From: Actinomadura hibisca NBRC 15177
Lineage (GTDB): Bacteria; Actinomycetota; Actinomycetes; Streptosporangiales; Streptosporangiaceae
Length of the DNA stretch: 54,403 nucleotides
Direction: 5' to 3'
Assembly: GCF_001552635.1 (NCBI RefSeq)
Contig: NZ_BCRO01000089.1
Location: forward strand, 1-54,403
Part shown: one piece after another, positions 32,726 through 39,535 of the stretch
Layout of the letters: each line of letters begins with the position of its first letter
Numbering within the stretch: the stretch's first letter is position 1
Made by a program: the position numbers and the translations under genes
The notes under the pieces: generated by a model
Database searches by the model: none
Seen by the model: the letters and a program-made list of their open reading frames with translations, nothing else
What the model was told of the DNA's origin: nothing

Positions 32726-32911
32726 TCAGGAGGGGATGTTGTGACGTTCGGAGTGAGTGAAAGCCAGGAACTCGTCCAGTTCCTCATCGTCCTCAAAGGT
32801 GTCGGCCACCAGTTCTTCGACCGACTGCAGCGGATGATCGCGTTTCGTCCGGATCAGCCGATCCAAGGGGGCACAGCGGGACGGCGCGTAGCAGGGTGCA
32901 TTCTCACTCAC
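32726..32911 (-). CDS. Small hypothetical protein upstream of XRE regulator
   Basis: 61 residues; GTG start after GAGGAA with a 5-base spacer, which supports translation. N-terminal part with two cysteines (ENAPCYAPSRCAPLDRLIRT) and an acidic helical C-terminal half (VEELVADTFEDDEELDEFLA). No family recognised. It is the first gene of the leftward XRE group, behind an AT-rich segment (32925-32960) likely to hold the promoter. It may be the regulator's antagonist or partner, by analogy with other Scr1-type loci (inference). Confidence 0.65.
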   Translation of the reverse strand: MSENAPCYAPSRCAPLDRLIRTKRDHPLQSVEELVADTFEDDEELDEFLAFTHSERHNIPS

Positions 32912-32988
32912 GGCTATTCCTCGTGATAACTCACTGGGAAAACAAAAATACCGTGCGTGATGGGACGCTGCTCTGGCTTTCGGAACCG

Positions 32989-34269
32989 TCAGAAGGTGCA
33001 GGGGAGGTGTTTGATGCCGTTGATGAAGTTGGAGTAGAGGCGATCAGGACGACCTGTGGAGCGTAGGTCGGGGACTCGGGTGAACAGTTCGCGGAACATC
33101 ACCGTGATCTCGCGGCGGGCCAGGTTCGCGCCCAGGCAGAAGTGGGGGCCGGGGCCGCCGAAGCCCACGTGGGGGTTGGGGGAGCGGGTGATGTCGAAGG
33201 TGTCGGGGTTGTCGAAGACGGCCTCGTCGCGGTTGGCCGAGTTATAGAACAGCAGGACCTTGTCGCCCGCCTTGTATTCGTGGCCGTTCATCTCGTGGTC
33301 CCGGGTCAGCGTGCGGCGGAACTGGATCACCGGGGTCGCCATCCGCACGATCTCCTCGACCGTGCCCGGGATGCGGGCCTCGAAGTCGTCCAGCAGCAAC
33401 GCGCGCTGGTCCGGGTTGCGGGTCAGCAGGTGCAGGCCGTGCGCCATCGCGTTCCGGGTCGTCTCGTTGCCCGCCGCCACCAGCAGGATGAAGAACGAGC
33501 CGATCTCCTGGTCGGTCAGGGACTCGCCGTCGATGTTGGCCGTCACCAGCGCCGACACCAGGTCGTCGCCCGGGTCGCGACGTCGGCGGCGGGCCAGCTT
33601 CATCGCCAGGTGGTTCAGCTCGTAGCCCGCCGACAGGCCCTGCGCCAGGCCGTACAGCACGCTGCTGCGGGTGATGCCGTGCTCGGCGAAGCGGTGGCCG
33701 CCGCTGTACTCGGGGTCGCCGATCCCCAGGATGATGTTGGTCCGGTTGTAGACCATGGGGCGCACGGCGGCCGGGATGCCCATCATGTCGCAGATGACCT
33801 GCACGGGAAGGCGGGCGGCCACCTGCGTCACGAAGTCGCCGGGGCCGGTTTGTCGCAGGTCGTCCACGATCTGTGTCGCCGTTGTCTGGAGGTCGGTCTC
33901 CAGTTTGGCCAGCACGCGCGGGGTGAAGGCGCGGGAGACGATGCGGCGGATCTTGGCGTGCCGCGGGTCGTCCATGTTGATCATTGAGCCGAAGTACTTC
34001 GCCAGGTAGGGCGGCAGGTCGGCGATGCTGTTGGAGCACGGTTCGCTGCTGAACACCTCGGGGTTGCGGCTCGCCCCCACCACGTCGGCGTGCCTCACCA
34101 GGGCGTAGTAGCCCGCGCCGTTCTTGATGAACGGCAGCTTCAGCTCCGGGAAGAACGCCGGGTGCTCGCGGGCGCGCAGCGCCGCGAACGCCGCCTGGCG
34201 CTCGCGGCGGGGCAACGACCAGAAGCCCAGATCCGACAGGTTGATCTCGTCGTGCGCCAGCGTCGTCAC
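32989..34269 (-). CDS. Cytochrome P450
   Basis: 426 residues; GTG start. Heme-binding loop FGGPGPHFCLGANLARREIT with the axial Cys, I-helix AAGNETTRNAMAHGL, and the ExxR motif in VEEIVRMATPVIQFRR. The overall character (MINMDDPRHAKIRRIVSRAF, HVGFGGPGPHFCLGANLA) resembles CYP124/125/142-type enzymes of actinobacteria that hydroxylate sterol side chains or methyl-branched lipids, but the substrate cannot be read from the sequence. No ferredoxin gene adjoins it. It lies 80 bases after the YidC-like gene, same strand. Confidence 0.93.
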   Translation of the reverse strand: MTTLAHDEINLSDLGFWSLPRRERQAAFAALRAREHPAFFPELKLPFIKNGAGYYALVRHADVVGASRNPEVFSSEPCSNSIADLPPYLAKYFGSMINMDDPRHAKIRRIVSRAFTPRVLAKLETDLQTTATQIVDDLRQTGPGDFVTQVAARLPVQVICDMMGIPAAVRPMVYNRTNIILGIGDPEYSGGHRFAEHGITRSSVLYGLAQGLSAGYELNHLAMKLARRRRRDPGDDLVSALVTANIDGESLTDQEIGSFFILLVAAGNETTRNAMAHGLHLLTRNPDQRALLLDDFEARIPGTVEEIVRMATPVIQFRRTLTRDHEMNGHEYKAGDKVLLFYNSANRDEAVFDNPDTFDITRSPNPHVGFGGPGPHFCLGANLARREITVMFRELFTRVPDLRSTGRPDRLYSNFINGIKHLPCTF

Positions 34270-34349
34270 GCCGCACCGTCCTCGGGGCCGGGAAGCCAGA
34301 ACCTGGTTCGGTTTCCATGCAACCCAGGCCCCGGGGCGGCGTCAAGGGA

Positions 34350-35045
34350 TCAGGCGGGGGCGATGATCCGGCGGTGCAGCACCGCGCGCTCCACGGCGGT
34401 CCACGTGGTGCTGGTCAGCAGGTAGACGCCCGCCGCCAGCGGCACGAACGCCGCGAAGACCACCGTGCCGAACGGCATGGCGCGCGCCACCCGCCCCATC
34501 GGGCCCTCGGCGGTCACGCGGCTGGACGTCCACCACGCGACGGCCGCCAGCAGCACGAGCAGCGCCAGGAACGTCAGCGACGGCGCGGAGAACACACCCA
34601 TGCCCAGCACGCCCATCCAGTTCTGGCCCAGCGGCGCGGCCAGCAGCGTGTGCCCCAGCAGCAGGTTCTGGTGCCCGGCGATCGTCGCCGACATGAACAC
34701 CCGGTACAGCACCATGAAGAACGGCGCCTGCGCGAACGCGGGGCCCATCCCCGCGAACATCGACACCCCTTCGGCGCGGTAGAGGGCCAGCGTCTCCTGC
34801 TGGAGCCGCTGCGGGTTCTTGGCGTACCTCTTCTGCAACTTCTGGATCTTGGGCATGAGCAGGGTCCGGGCGCGCTCGCCCTTGGCGGCCCGGATCGCGA
34901 GGGGGATCAGCAGGGACCGCACCGCCAGCGTGCAGATGATGATCGCGGCGGTGGCGGCCAGCTCTCCCGCGACGGGCGTCAGCGCGTCGGACAGGCCGTT
35001 GACCAGGGAGTACGCAGCGGACACGGGGGCGTCGAGCAAGAACAT
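34350..35045 (-). CDS. YidC/Oxa1-like membrane protein insertase (paralogue)
   Basis: 231 residues. Four to five membrane segments flank the conserved cytosolic loop KIQKLQKRYAKNPQRLQQET followed by LYRAEGVSMFAGMGPAFAQA, which is the YidC pattern. It lacks the large periplasmic domain of E. coli YidC, as usual in Gram-positives. The principal yidC normally sits next to rpmH/rnpA near the origin; this copy lies with a DUF6412 gene and a redox cluster, so it is an additional copy. It may help insert the neighbouring membrane proteins. ATG 35045 follows AAAGG. Confidence 0.88.
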   Translation of the reverse strand: MFLLDAPVSAAYSLVNGLSDALTPVAGELAATAAIIICTLAVRSLLIPLAIRAAKGERARTLLMPKIQKLQKRYAKNPQRLQQETLALYRAEGVSMFAGMGPAFAQAPFFMVLYRVFMSATIAGHQNLLLGHTLLAAPLGQNWMGVLGMGVFSAPSLTFLALLVLLAAVAWWTSSRVTAEGPMGRVARAMPFGTVVFAAFVPLAAGVYLLTSTTWTAVERAVLHRRIIAPA

Positions 35046-35085
35046 CGAGGGCCTTTCGGGAAAGGAAGAACAGGGCGCGTGCCGC

Positions 35086-35370
35086 TCAGGCGGCCGTGCT
35101 CTCCAGTCCCGGTGCCCTCGGCCGTGGCCGCCCCGCCGCGTCCGGGTCGCGCTGCGGCAGGAACGCCGTGCGCAACGTGCGTTCCCGCAGTGTCGTGCGC
35201 AGCCGCGCCAGCGCCGAGCGCGGCTCGCGCCCTGCGGCGGCCAGGTGCCGGGCCGCGAGCAGCAGCAGGCCCGCGACCGTCAGCGTGGCCAGCGCGGTCA
35301 GCACGCTCTGGCCCATCAGGAAGTCGCCCACGCCGATCAGCCGCAGCAGCGCGGCGAGGATCAGCGGCAT
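35086..35370 (-). CDS. DUF6412-like small membrane protein
   Basis: 94 residues. One or two hydrophobic segments (LILAALLRLIGVGDFLMG and VLTALATLTVAGLLLLAARH) precede a basic tail with TAFLPQRDPDAAGRPRPRAP, which I recognise from DUF6412 proteins found next to secondary yidC genes in actinomycetes. Ribosome site GGGAAAGGG. Function unknown. It is 40 bases upstream of the YidC-like gene on the same strand. Confidence 0.75.
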   Translation of the reverse strand: MPLILAALLRLIGVGDFLMGQSVLTALATLTVAGLLLLAARHLAAAGREPRSALARLRTTLRERTLRTAFLPQRDPDAAGRPRPRAPGLESTAA

Positions 35371-35431
35371 GGCGGGCCCTTTCCCGGAGGCGGGTTCGTC
35401 CTATCGACGCGCCGGGGCGGCCGATGGTTCC

Positions 35432-35989
35432 TCACAGTAGTAGCAGCGACGAGAGGGCCGCCAGGACGGTGACGGCGGTCGTGCCGGTGATCCACGGCAT
35501 CCGCGCGCCGATCGCCGCGTCCCGGTCGGGATCGCGGGCCCAGAACGTCAAGGCCGAGCTGAGCGCCCGGCCGCCGCCGAACGCCACGCCCGCCAGCACG
35601 CAGGCCACCGGCCCCTGATGGCTGAGCAGCAGGCCCAGCGCCAGCACGTAGGGGCTGCTCGCCGACACGTACGTGCGGACGCCCGTGCCCATCTCGAAGC
35701 CGAACTGCAACGACCCCCGCCGCAGCCGGAACTGCAACACCTCCTGCGGGATCTGCCGCGCGTTCTGCGGCAGCGGGATCGCCAGCCAGCCCAGCTCGCG
35801 CGCCACGCCCAACGCCGCGACCAGCACGATCGCCGCCGTCCTGACCCGTTCGGGCAGCGGTTCCGCCAGCCCGGACAACAACCAGATCACCGTCGCGCTG
35901 AGTGCGCCCCCGGCCAGCAGACCGAGGGTGAAAACGGCCAGGACCTCGCCCTGCCGTACCGGAGCCCGCCAACCTGGCGAGAACAGCAC
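35432..35989 (-). CDS. Polytopic membrane protein of the redox cluster, unknown family
   Basis: 185 residues with four to five hydrophobic segments (about 18-40, 50-70, 110-125, 130-150, 163-184). The central RQIPQEVLQFRLRRG and FGFEMGTGVRTYVSASSPYV looks conserved in character, being rich in Gly, Tyr and charged residues between membrane segments. One cysteine only, so it is not itself a thiol-disulfide carrier. It begins 18 bases after the small hydrophobic gene and shares the strand and spacing of the cluster. The layout is loosely like CcdA/DsbD-type proteins, but the required cysteines are missing. Function not known. Confidence 0.75.
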   Translation of the reverse strand: MLFSPGWRAPVRQGEVLAVFTLGLLAGGALSATVIWLLSGLAEPLPERVRTAAIVLVAALGVARELGWLAIPLPQNARQIPQEVLQFRLRRGSLQFGFEMGTGVRTYVSASSPYVLALGLLLSHQGPVACVLAGVAFGGGRALSSALTFWARDPDRDAAIGARMPWITGTTAVTVLAALSSLLLL

Positions 35990-36007
35990 TGATTCGCTGT
36001 TACGCGT

Positions 36008-36175
36008 TCAAACGCTGCCCGACAGCGCGAACCCCGCCAGCGCCCCGACCGCCGCCCAGCACAGGACCGTCGCGTCCAGCGCGGCCGCCGCCACCGCCAG
36101 CAGCGCCAGGACCGCCACCGGCAGCAGCGGCTCGGTCAGGCCCCGGCGCAACCGCCCGGCGGTCAGTTGCGGCAC
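36008..36175 (-). CDS. Small hydrophobic protein of the redox cluster
   Basis: 55 residues, GTG start at 36175, overlapping the end of the Cys-rich gene by 13 bases. AAGGCGACCTC upstream gives a fair ribosome site. Almost the whole chain after residue 15 is hydrophobic (LLPVAVLALLAVAAAALDAT and VLCWAAVGALAGFALSG), suggesting two short membrane helices with one cysteine. The frame is also open upstream, but that part is a shadow of the Cys-rich gene. It could be a membrane anchor or assembly helper for the exported protein; support is positional only. Confidence 0.5.
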   Translation of the reverse strand: MPQLTAGRLRRGLTEPLLPVAVLALLAVAAAALDATVLCWAAVGALAGFALSGSV

Positions 36176-36717
36176 GAGGTCGCCTTGCGGCAGATCGTCT
36201 TGTACCAGTTGCCGCGCTTGGACTTCTTCCAGCCGTCGTGGCAGCGCCAGGTCACGCCCCGGCGGCAGCTCCCGCAGCGGCTGGAGTACGACCACAACCA
36301 GCCGTCCCATCCGCTGCCGTAGCACTGGCTGGGACGCAGCTTGTAGCGGCCCGGGTCCGACACCCCGGACTTGTGGAAACCCTTGTACTTGCCGCTGGTC
36401 CGGCAGCACACCGAGCACACCAGGCTGGGCCCGCAGCCGGGGGAGCAGTTGTGGTTGCTCGCGTACGACGGGCAGCGCGGGTAGATGTCGTAGTAGCCGC
36501 GCGCGCTGTACCCGGCGGCGATCGCCTGCCGCGCGGGCGGGAACACCCCCAGCGCGTTCAGCCCCACCGTCGCGCCCGCCGCCGCCAGCCCGGCCAGCAC
36601 GCCGCGCCGCGCCGGACGGAACCGGGGCGCGTCCTCGTGCAGCGCGCGCCGCCGCACCCGCTCGGCCCCGGCCGGACGCGGCCCGCTCAGCGGGGGCACG
36701 TCCTCCAGCTCGATCAT
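36163..36717 (-). CDS. Tat-exported protein with 12 cysteines and 6 tryptophans (MauA-like in composition)
   Basis: 184 residues. A 30-residue charged N-terminus leads to a twin-arginine-type signal with R37-R38 (PARRGVLAGLAAAGATVG). The mature part (from about 69) has cysteines at 82, 91, 95, 101, 104, 105, 132, 148, 151, 159, 176 and 182, and Trp at 137, 140, 142, 157, 163 and 171. Methylamine dehydrogenase light chain MauA also has a long Tat leader, 12 cysteines in six disulfides, and Trp residues that form the TTQ cofactor. The order of motifs here differs, so homology is not established. The ATG overlaps the MauD-like stop (ATGA), with GGAGGT 7 bases upstream. Confidence 0.85.
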   Translation of the reverse strand: MIELEDVPPLSGPRPAGAERVRRRALHEDAPRFRPARRGVLAGLAAAGATVGLNALGVFPPARQAIAAGYSARGYYDIYPRCPSYASNHNCSPGCGPSLVCSVCCRTSGKYKGFHKSGVSDPGRYKLRPSQCYGSGWDGWLWSYSSRCGSCRRGVTWRCHDGWKKSKRGNWYKTICRKATSCRN

Positions 36718-37178
36718 CTCGCCACCTCCAGCTCCGTCAGCTCGCGCAGCGCCTCGGGCGAGCCCACCGGCTCGGCCGCGCGCACCCGCCCGGCCGCGTC
36801 CACCAGCACCGCGAACGGCGTGGCGGGCACCCGGTAGTCCTCGAACAATCCCGCCTGCTCGCCCGCCAGCACCGTGACCTCGGGGGCGAGGCCCTCCGGC
36901 GCGGCCCCGGCGAAGATCGCGTGCAGCGGGCGGCCCAGCCCGTCGGCCGCCGCCAGCACCTCGGCGCACACCCCGCAGTCGCGGTCCAGGAACAGCAGCA
37001 GCCCGGGGCCGAGCCGCTCGAACGCCGGGGCGCGCGTGCCCGGCGGCGGCCCCAGCTCCGACGGGCGCGGCGCGCCCTGCGACAGGGCGTGCACCTGCCG
37101 GACGAGACCGGCGACCACCAGGGCCAGCAGCCCGATCGCCAGCCACGACAGCAGCAGCGCGCTGGTCTGGAAACTCAT
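36714..37178 (-). CDS. MauD-like membrane-anchored thioredoxin
   Basis: 154 residues. One N-terminal membrane anchor (about 7-27), a Pro-rich linker, then a thioredoxin-like domain with the active-site pair CGVC (LFLDRDCGVCAEVL, about residues 65-68) and the cis-Pro loop VPATPFAVLVD. MauD in methylamine-oxidising bacteria forms or isomerises disulfides of the light chain; here the obvious client is the 12-Cys protein made by the next gene. It is coupled by ATGA at both ends. Upstream in-frame residues (16) belong to the MauE-like gene's shadow. Confidence 0.88.
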   Translation of the reverse strand: MSFQTSALLLSWLAIGLLALVVAGLVRQVHALSQGAPRPSELGPPPGTRAPAFERLGPGLLLFLDRDCGVCAEVLAAADGLGRPLHAIFAGAAPEGLAPEVTVLAGEQAGLFEDYRVPATPFAVLVDAAGRVRAAEPVGSPEALRELTELEVAR

Positions 37179-37702
37179 CCGGCCGCGCTCCTCTCCTTGA
37201 CGGTCAACGCTTGCGGGAGCGTCCACAGCAGCACCGCCAGGGTCGCGCCCGCGACGGCGACCACGGCCAGCTCACCGGCGCGGGACGGGAGCGTCCCGGC
37301 CGTCCCGGCGGCGGCGAGGACGGCCAGCGCGGCGGCCCGCACCGCCACCCACACCGTCATCGGCGTCCTGGCCCCGGCGCAGCCGCAGGGGACGCCCCGG
37401 CGCGTGCGCGCCACGTGCCCGCTGTAGGCGGCGTAGGCGACCAGCAGCGCCGCGCTCGCGATCAAGCCCGCGCGCAGCAGGACGGTCTCGCCGAGCAGAG
37501 CCCCGGCCGCGCCCGCGCCACCCGCCACGGCCTCCGCCACGATCACGACGGCCGCCACCGGGACGATCAACGTGTCCGGCACCGTGCGCTGGGCCCGCAG
37601 CGCCGCCGCCAGCGACCCCGGCCGCCGCAGCTGCCCGGCCAGCGACGCCAGCAGCACCAGCGGGACCGCCACCGCGGCGACCCCGGTCAGCAGCCCGCTC
37701 AA
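37175..37702 (-). CDS. MauE-like redox membrane protein
   Basis: 175 residues; TTG start at 37702 overlapping the previous stop (TTGA). Four to five membrane segments; a cytosolic or membrane-face loop HVARTRRGVPCGCAG carries a CGC pair as in MauE (PF07291) proteins, which belong to the DoxX-like redox membrane proteins. MauE probably passes electrons or disulfide equivalents between the membrane and MauD. The open frame continues upstream, but only through the preceding gene in another frame. Confidence 0.87.
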   Translation of the reverse strand: MSGLLTGVAAVAVPLVLLASLAGQLRRPGSLAAALRAQRTVPDTLIVPVAAVVIVAEAVAGGAGAAGALLGETVLLRAGLIASAALLVAYAAYSGHVARTRRGVPCGCAGARTPMTVWVAVRAAALAVLAAAGTAGTLPSRAGELAVVAVAGATLAVLLWTLPQALTVKERSAAG

Positions 37703-38391
37703 CCCCGGACCGCCTCGATCGTCAGCTCCGCCAGCCGCCGTGGGGCCTCCCGCACCCGGTCCTCCTCCGGCAGCACCGTCACCAGCAGCGACCGCAGCGC
37801 CAGCAGGAAGTAGGGTCCCTGGCCCTCCACGGTGTCCTGGAACAGCTCGCCGCCCGCCACCGACGCGCCCCGCCAGCCCGGCAGCCGCCGCCGGGACCGC
37901 GCCGTCAGCGCGCTGATCTCCAGCAGGCCGAGGCCCGGGACCTCCTTGACCAGCTCGGCGGGCTCGGGCACCACGGCCCGGCCGCGCGGGACAGCGGTGA
38001 TCCCGTCGTCGTGCTCGGTCAGGCGCAGCTTGCCGAAGAACGCCACGGCGTCGGCCGGGCGGCCGTGGTAAAGGTGCGTGAACACCGCGTGGCGGCGGCC
38101 TTCCCAGACGGCGGCGAGCACCGGGTCGTTGACGCCGGTGTCGGGGTCGCGGGCGGCGGTGTGGCCGACCCGCAGCCGCCCGCCCTGCACGCGGAACTCC
38201 TGCCGGAACCGGTCCACGCCGACGTCGTCGGCCCACGCCTCGGCGTCGGCGCGCGTCCCGCTGGAGATCTCGTGCAGCCGCTGCCCGTCGGCGACCTGCG
38301 CCACCGAGGTCCAGGGGCGGCCGAGATCGTGGGTCCCGGCCAGCCGGACGCGGGTGCCGTCCAGGGAGCGGTGTGTGACCTGTCGCCGCAC
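37699..38391 (-). CDS. First gene of the redox cluster, unknown soluble protein
   Basis: 230 residues; GTG start after GGGAGGG with a 7-base spacer. No signal peptide, membrane segment or recognised domain. It contains no cysteine, which is striking in this cluster. Local character: DGTRVRLAGTHDLGRPWTSV, VNDPVLAAVWEGRRHAVFTH, ADAVAFFGKLRLTEHDDGIT and LFQDTVEGQGPYFLLALRSL. It is not the beta-propeller heavy chain of an amine dehydrogenase (too short, no repeats). TTGA overlap with the MauE-like gene indicates a joint function, possibly the cytosolic component of the system. Confidence 0.78.
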   Translation of the reverse strand: MRRQVTHRSLDGTRVRLAGTHDLGRPWTSVAQVADGQRLHEISSGTRADAEAWADDVGVDRFRQEFRVQGGRLRVGHTAARDPDTGVNDPVLAAVWEGRRHAVFTHLYHGRPADAVAFFGKLRLTEHDDGITAVPRGRAVVPEPAELVKEVPGLGLLEISALTARSRRRLPGWRGASVAGGELFQDTVEGQGPYFLLALRSLLVTVLPEEDRVREAPRRLAELTIEAVRG

Positions 38392-38513
38392 TGCCAGGCC
38401 CTCCCAAATCGGGATGAATTGGTGTGACGCGGCTGACGGTACGCGCCCCGGGAGGCCCGCGGGCCAAACCTGCCGGAAGTGGCCACAGCGCGTTGAGCAG
38501 GTAAAGTCACGCC
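38392..38513. other. Divergent promoter region of the redox cluster and the thioesterase/dut operon
   Basis: 122 bases. It must carry the leftward promoter of the redox cluster and a rightward one for the thioesterase gene. No convincing -35/-10 pair or operator was found by eye. Confidence 0.4.
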
Positions 38514-39059
38514 GTGAATCGTTCCAACCTCACCGTTCCCCCGGCCGGCACGCCCGCGCCCCAGCCGCACCCCGAAGCGCTGATCGGGGAGAAGCTCGGC
38601 CCGCACTACGCCCGCTGCTTCGGCTGCGGCCCCGACCACCCCACCGGGCTGCACCTGGAGGCCGTCAGCGACGACGGGCTCAGCGTTTCCGCGGAGTTCA
38701 CCGTCGGCGCGGAGCACCAGGGCGCGCCCGGACTCGCCCACGGCGGCGTTTTGGCGACGGCCATGGACGAGGCGCTCGGTATGGTCGTCTGGCTGCTGCG
38801 CAAGCCCTATGTCACCGGGCGGCTGGAGACCGACTACCTGCTGCCGGTGCCGGTGGGCACCACGCTGCACATCCGGACCCGCTGCACCGGGGTCGTCGGC
38901 CGCAAGGCCTACCTGGAGGCCGAGGCCCGGATGGGCGCGCCCGACGGCCCGGTGGCCGTCCGGGGCGCGGCGTTGTTCGTCGAGGTGCCGGTCTCGCACT
39001 TCAGCGAGCACGGCGACGGCAGCGGCGGAATGGACCCCGAGCGTGAGGTGAACCCGTGA
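38514..39059 (+). CDS. PaaI-family thioesterase (hotdog fold)
   Basis: 181 residues; GTG start. Hotdog-fold text: CFGCGPDHPTGLHLEAVSDD at the N-terminus, then the active-site helix GLAHGGVLATAMDEALGMVV and the strand TGRLETDYLLPVPVGTTLHI. It hydrolyses acyl-CoA or a similar thioester; the substrate is unknown. Its stop overlaps the GTG of dut (GTGA), a coupling that I recall from other actinomycete dut loci. Confidence 0.9.
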   Translation: MNRSNLTVPPAGTPAPQPHPEALIGEKLGPHYARCFGCGPDHPTGLHLEAVSDDGLSVSAEFTVGAEHQGAPGLAHGGVLATAMDEALGMVVWLLRKPYVTGRLETDYLLPVPVGTTLHIRTRCTGVVGRKAYLEAEARMGAPDGPVAVRGAALFVEVPVSHFSEHGDGSGGMDPEREVNP

Positions 39060-39532
39060 GCAAGGTGGACGTGCTGATCCGCCGCTTCGACCCCGACCTG
39101 CCGCTGCCCGCCTACGCCCACCCCGGCGACGCGGGCGCCGACCTGGTCGCGGCCGTGGACGTCGAGCTGCCCCCCGGCGAGCGCGCCGTCGTCCCCACCG
39201 GCATGGGGATCGCGCTGCCCGACGGGTACGCCGCCTTCGTGCACCCGCGGTCCGGTTTGGGCGCTAGGTTGGGGGTGACCATCGTCAACGCACCCGGTAC
39301 GGTCGATGCCGGTTATCGGGGTGAGATCAGGGTGACCCTGCTGAACACCGACCCTCGCGAGACCGTCCGGCTGCGCCGCGGCGACCGCATCGCGCAGCTG
39401 GTCGTGCAGCGGGTGGAGCATGCGGTCTTCCACGAGGTCACCGAACTTCCCGGATCGTCTCGGGGCGCCGCTGGGTTCGGCTCCACCGGGGGATTCTCCC
39501 GGGATGATGAGCACAGTCGAGAAGGAGCGTGA
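39056..39532 (+). CDS. dut: dUTP diphosphatase
   Basis: 158 residues. All five dUTPase motifs are visible: GDAGADLVAA (1), HPRSGLGAR (2), GTVDAGYRGEI (3), RGDRIAQLVV (4) and SSRGAAGFGSTGG (5). The homotrimer converts dUTP to dUMP and diphosphate, keeping uracil out of DNA. GTG start coupled to the thioesterase gene. The DUF3710 gene starts 3 bases after the stop. Confidence 0.97.
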   Translation: MSKVDVLIRRFDPDLPLPAYAHPGDAGADLVAAVDVELPPGERAVVPTGMGIALPDGYAAFVHPRSGLGARLGVTIVNAPGTVDAGYRGEIRVTLLNTDPRETVRLRRGDRIAQLVVQRVEHAVFHEVTELPGSSRGAAGFGSTGGFSRDDEHSREGA

Positions 39533-39535
39533 GTC

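Noticed and set aside
36163..38391. Calling the cluster a true methylamine dehydrogenase operon
   Set aside because: There is no heavy chain, no amicyanin and no MauG, and the Cys-rich protein does not keep the MauA motif order.
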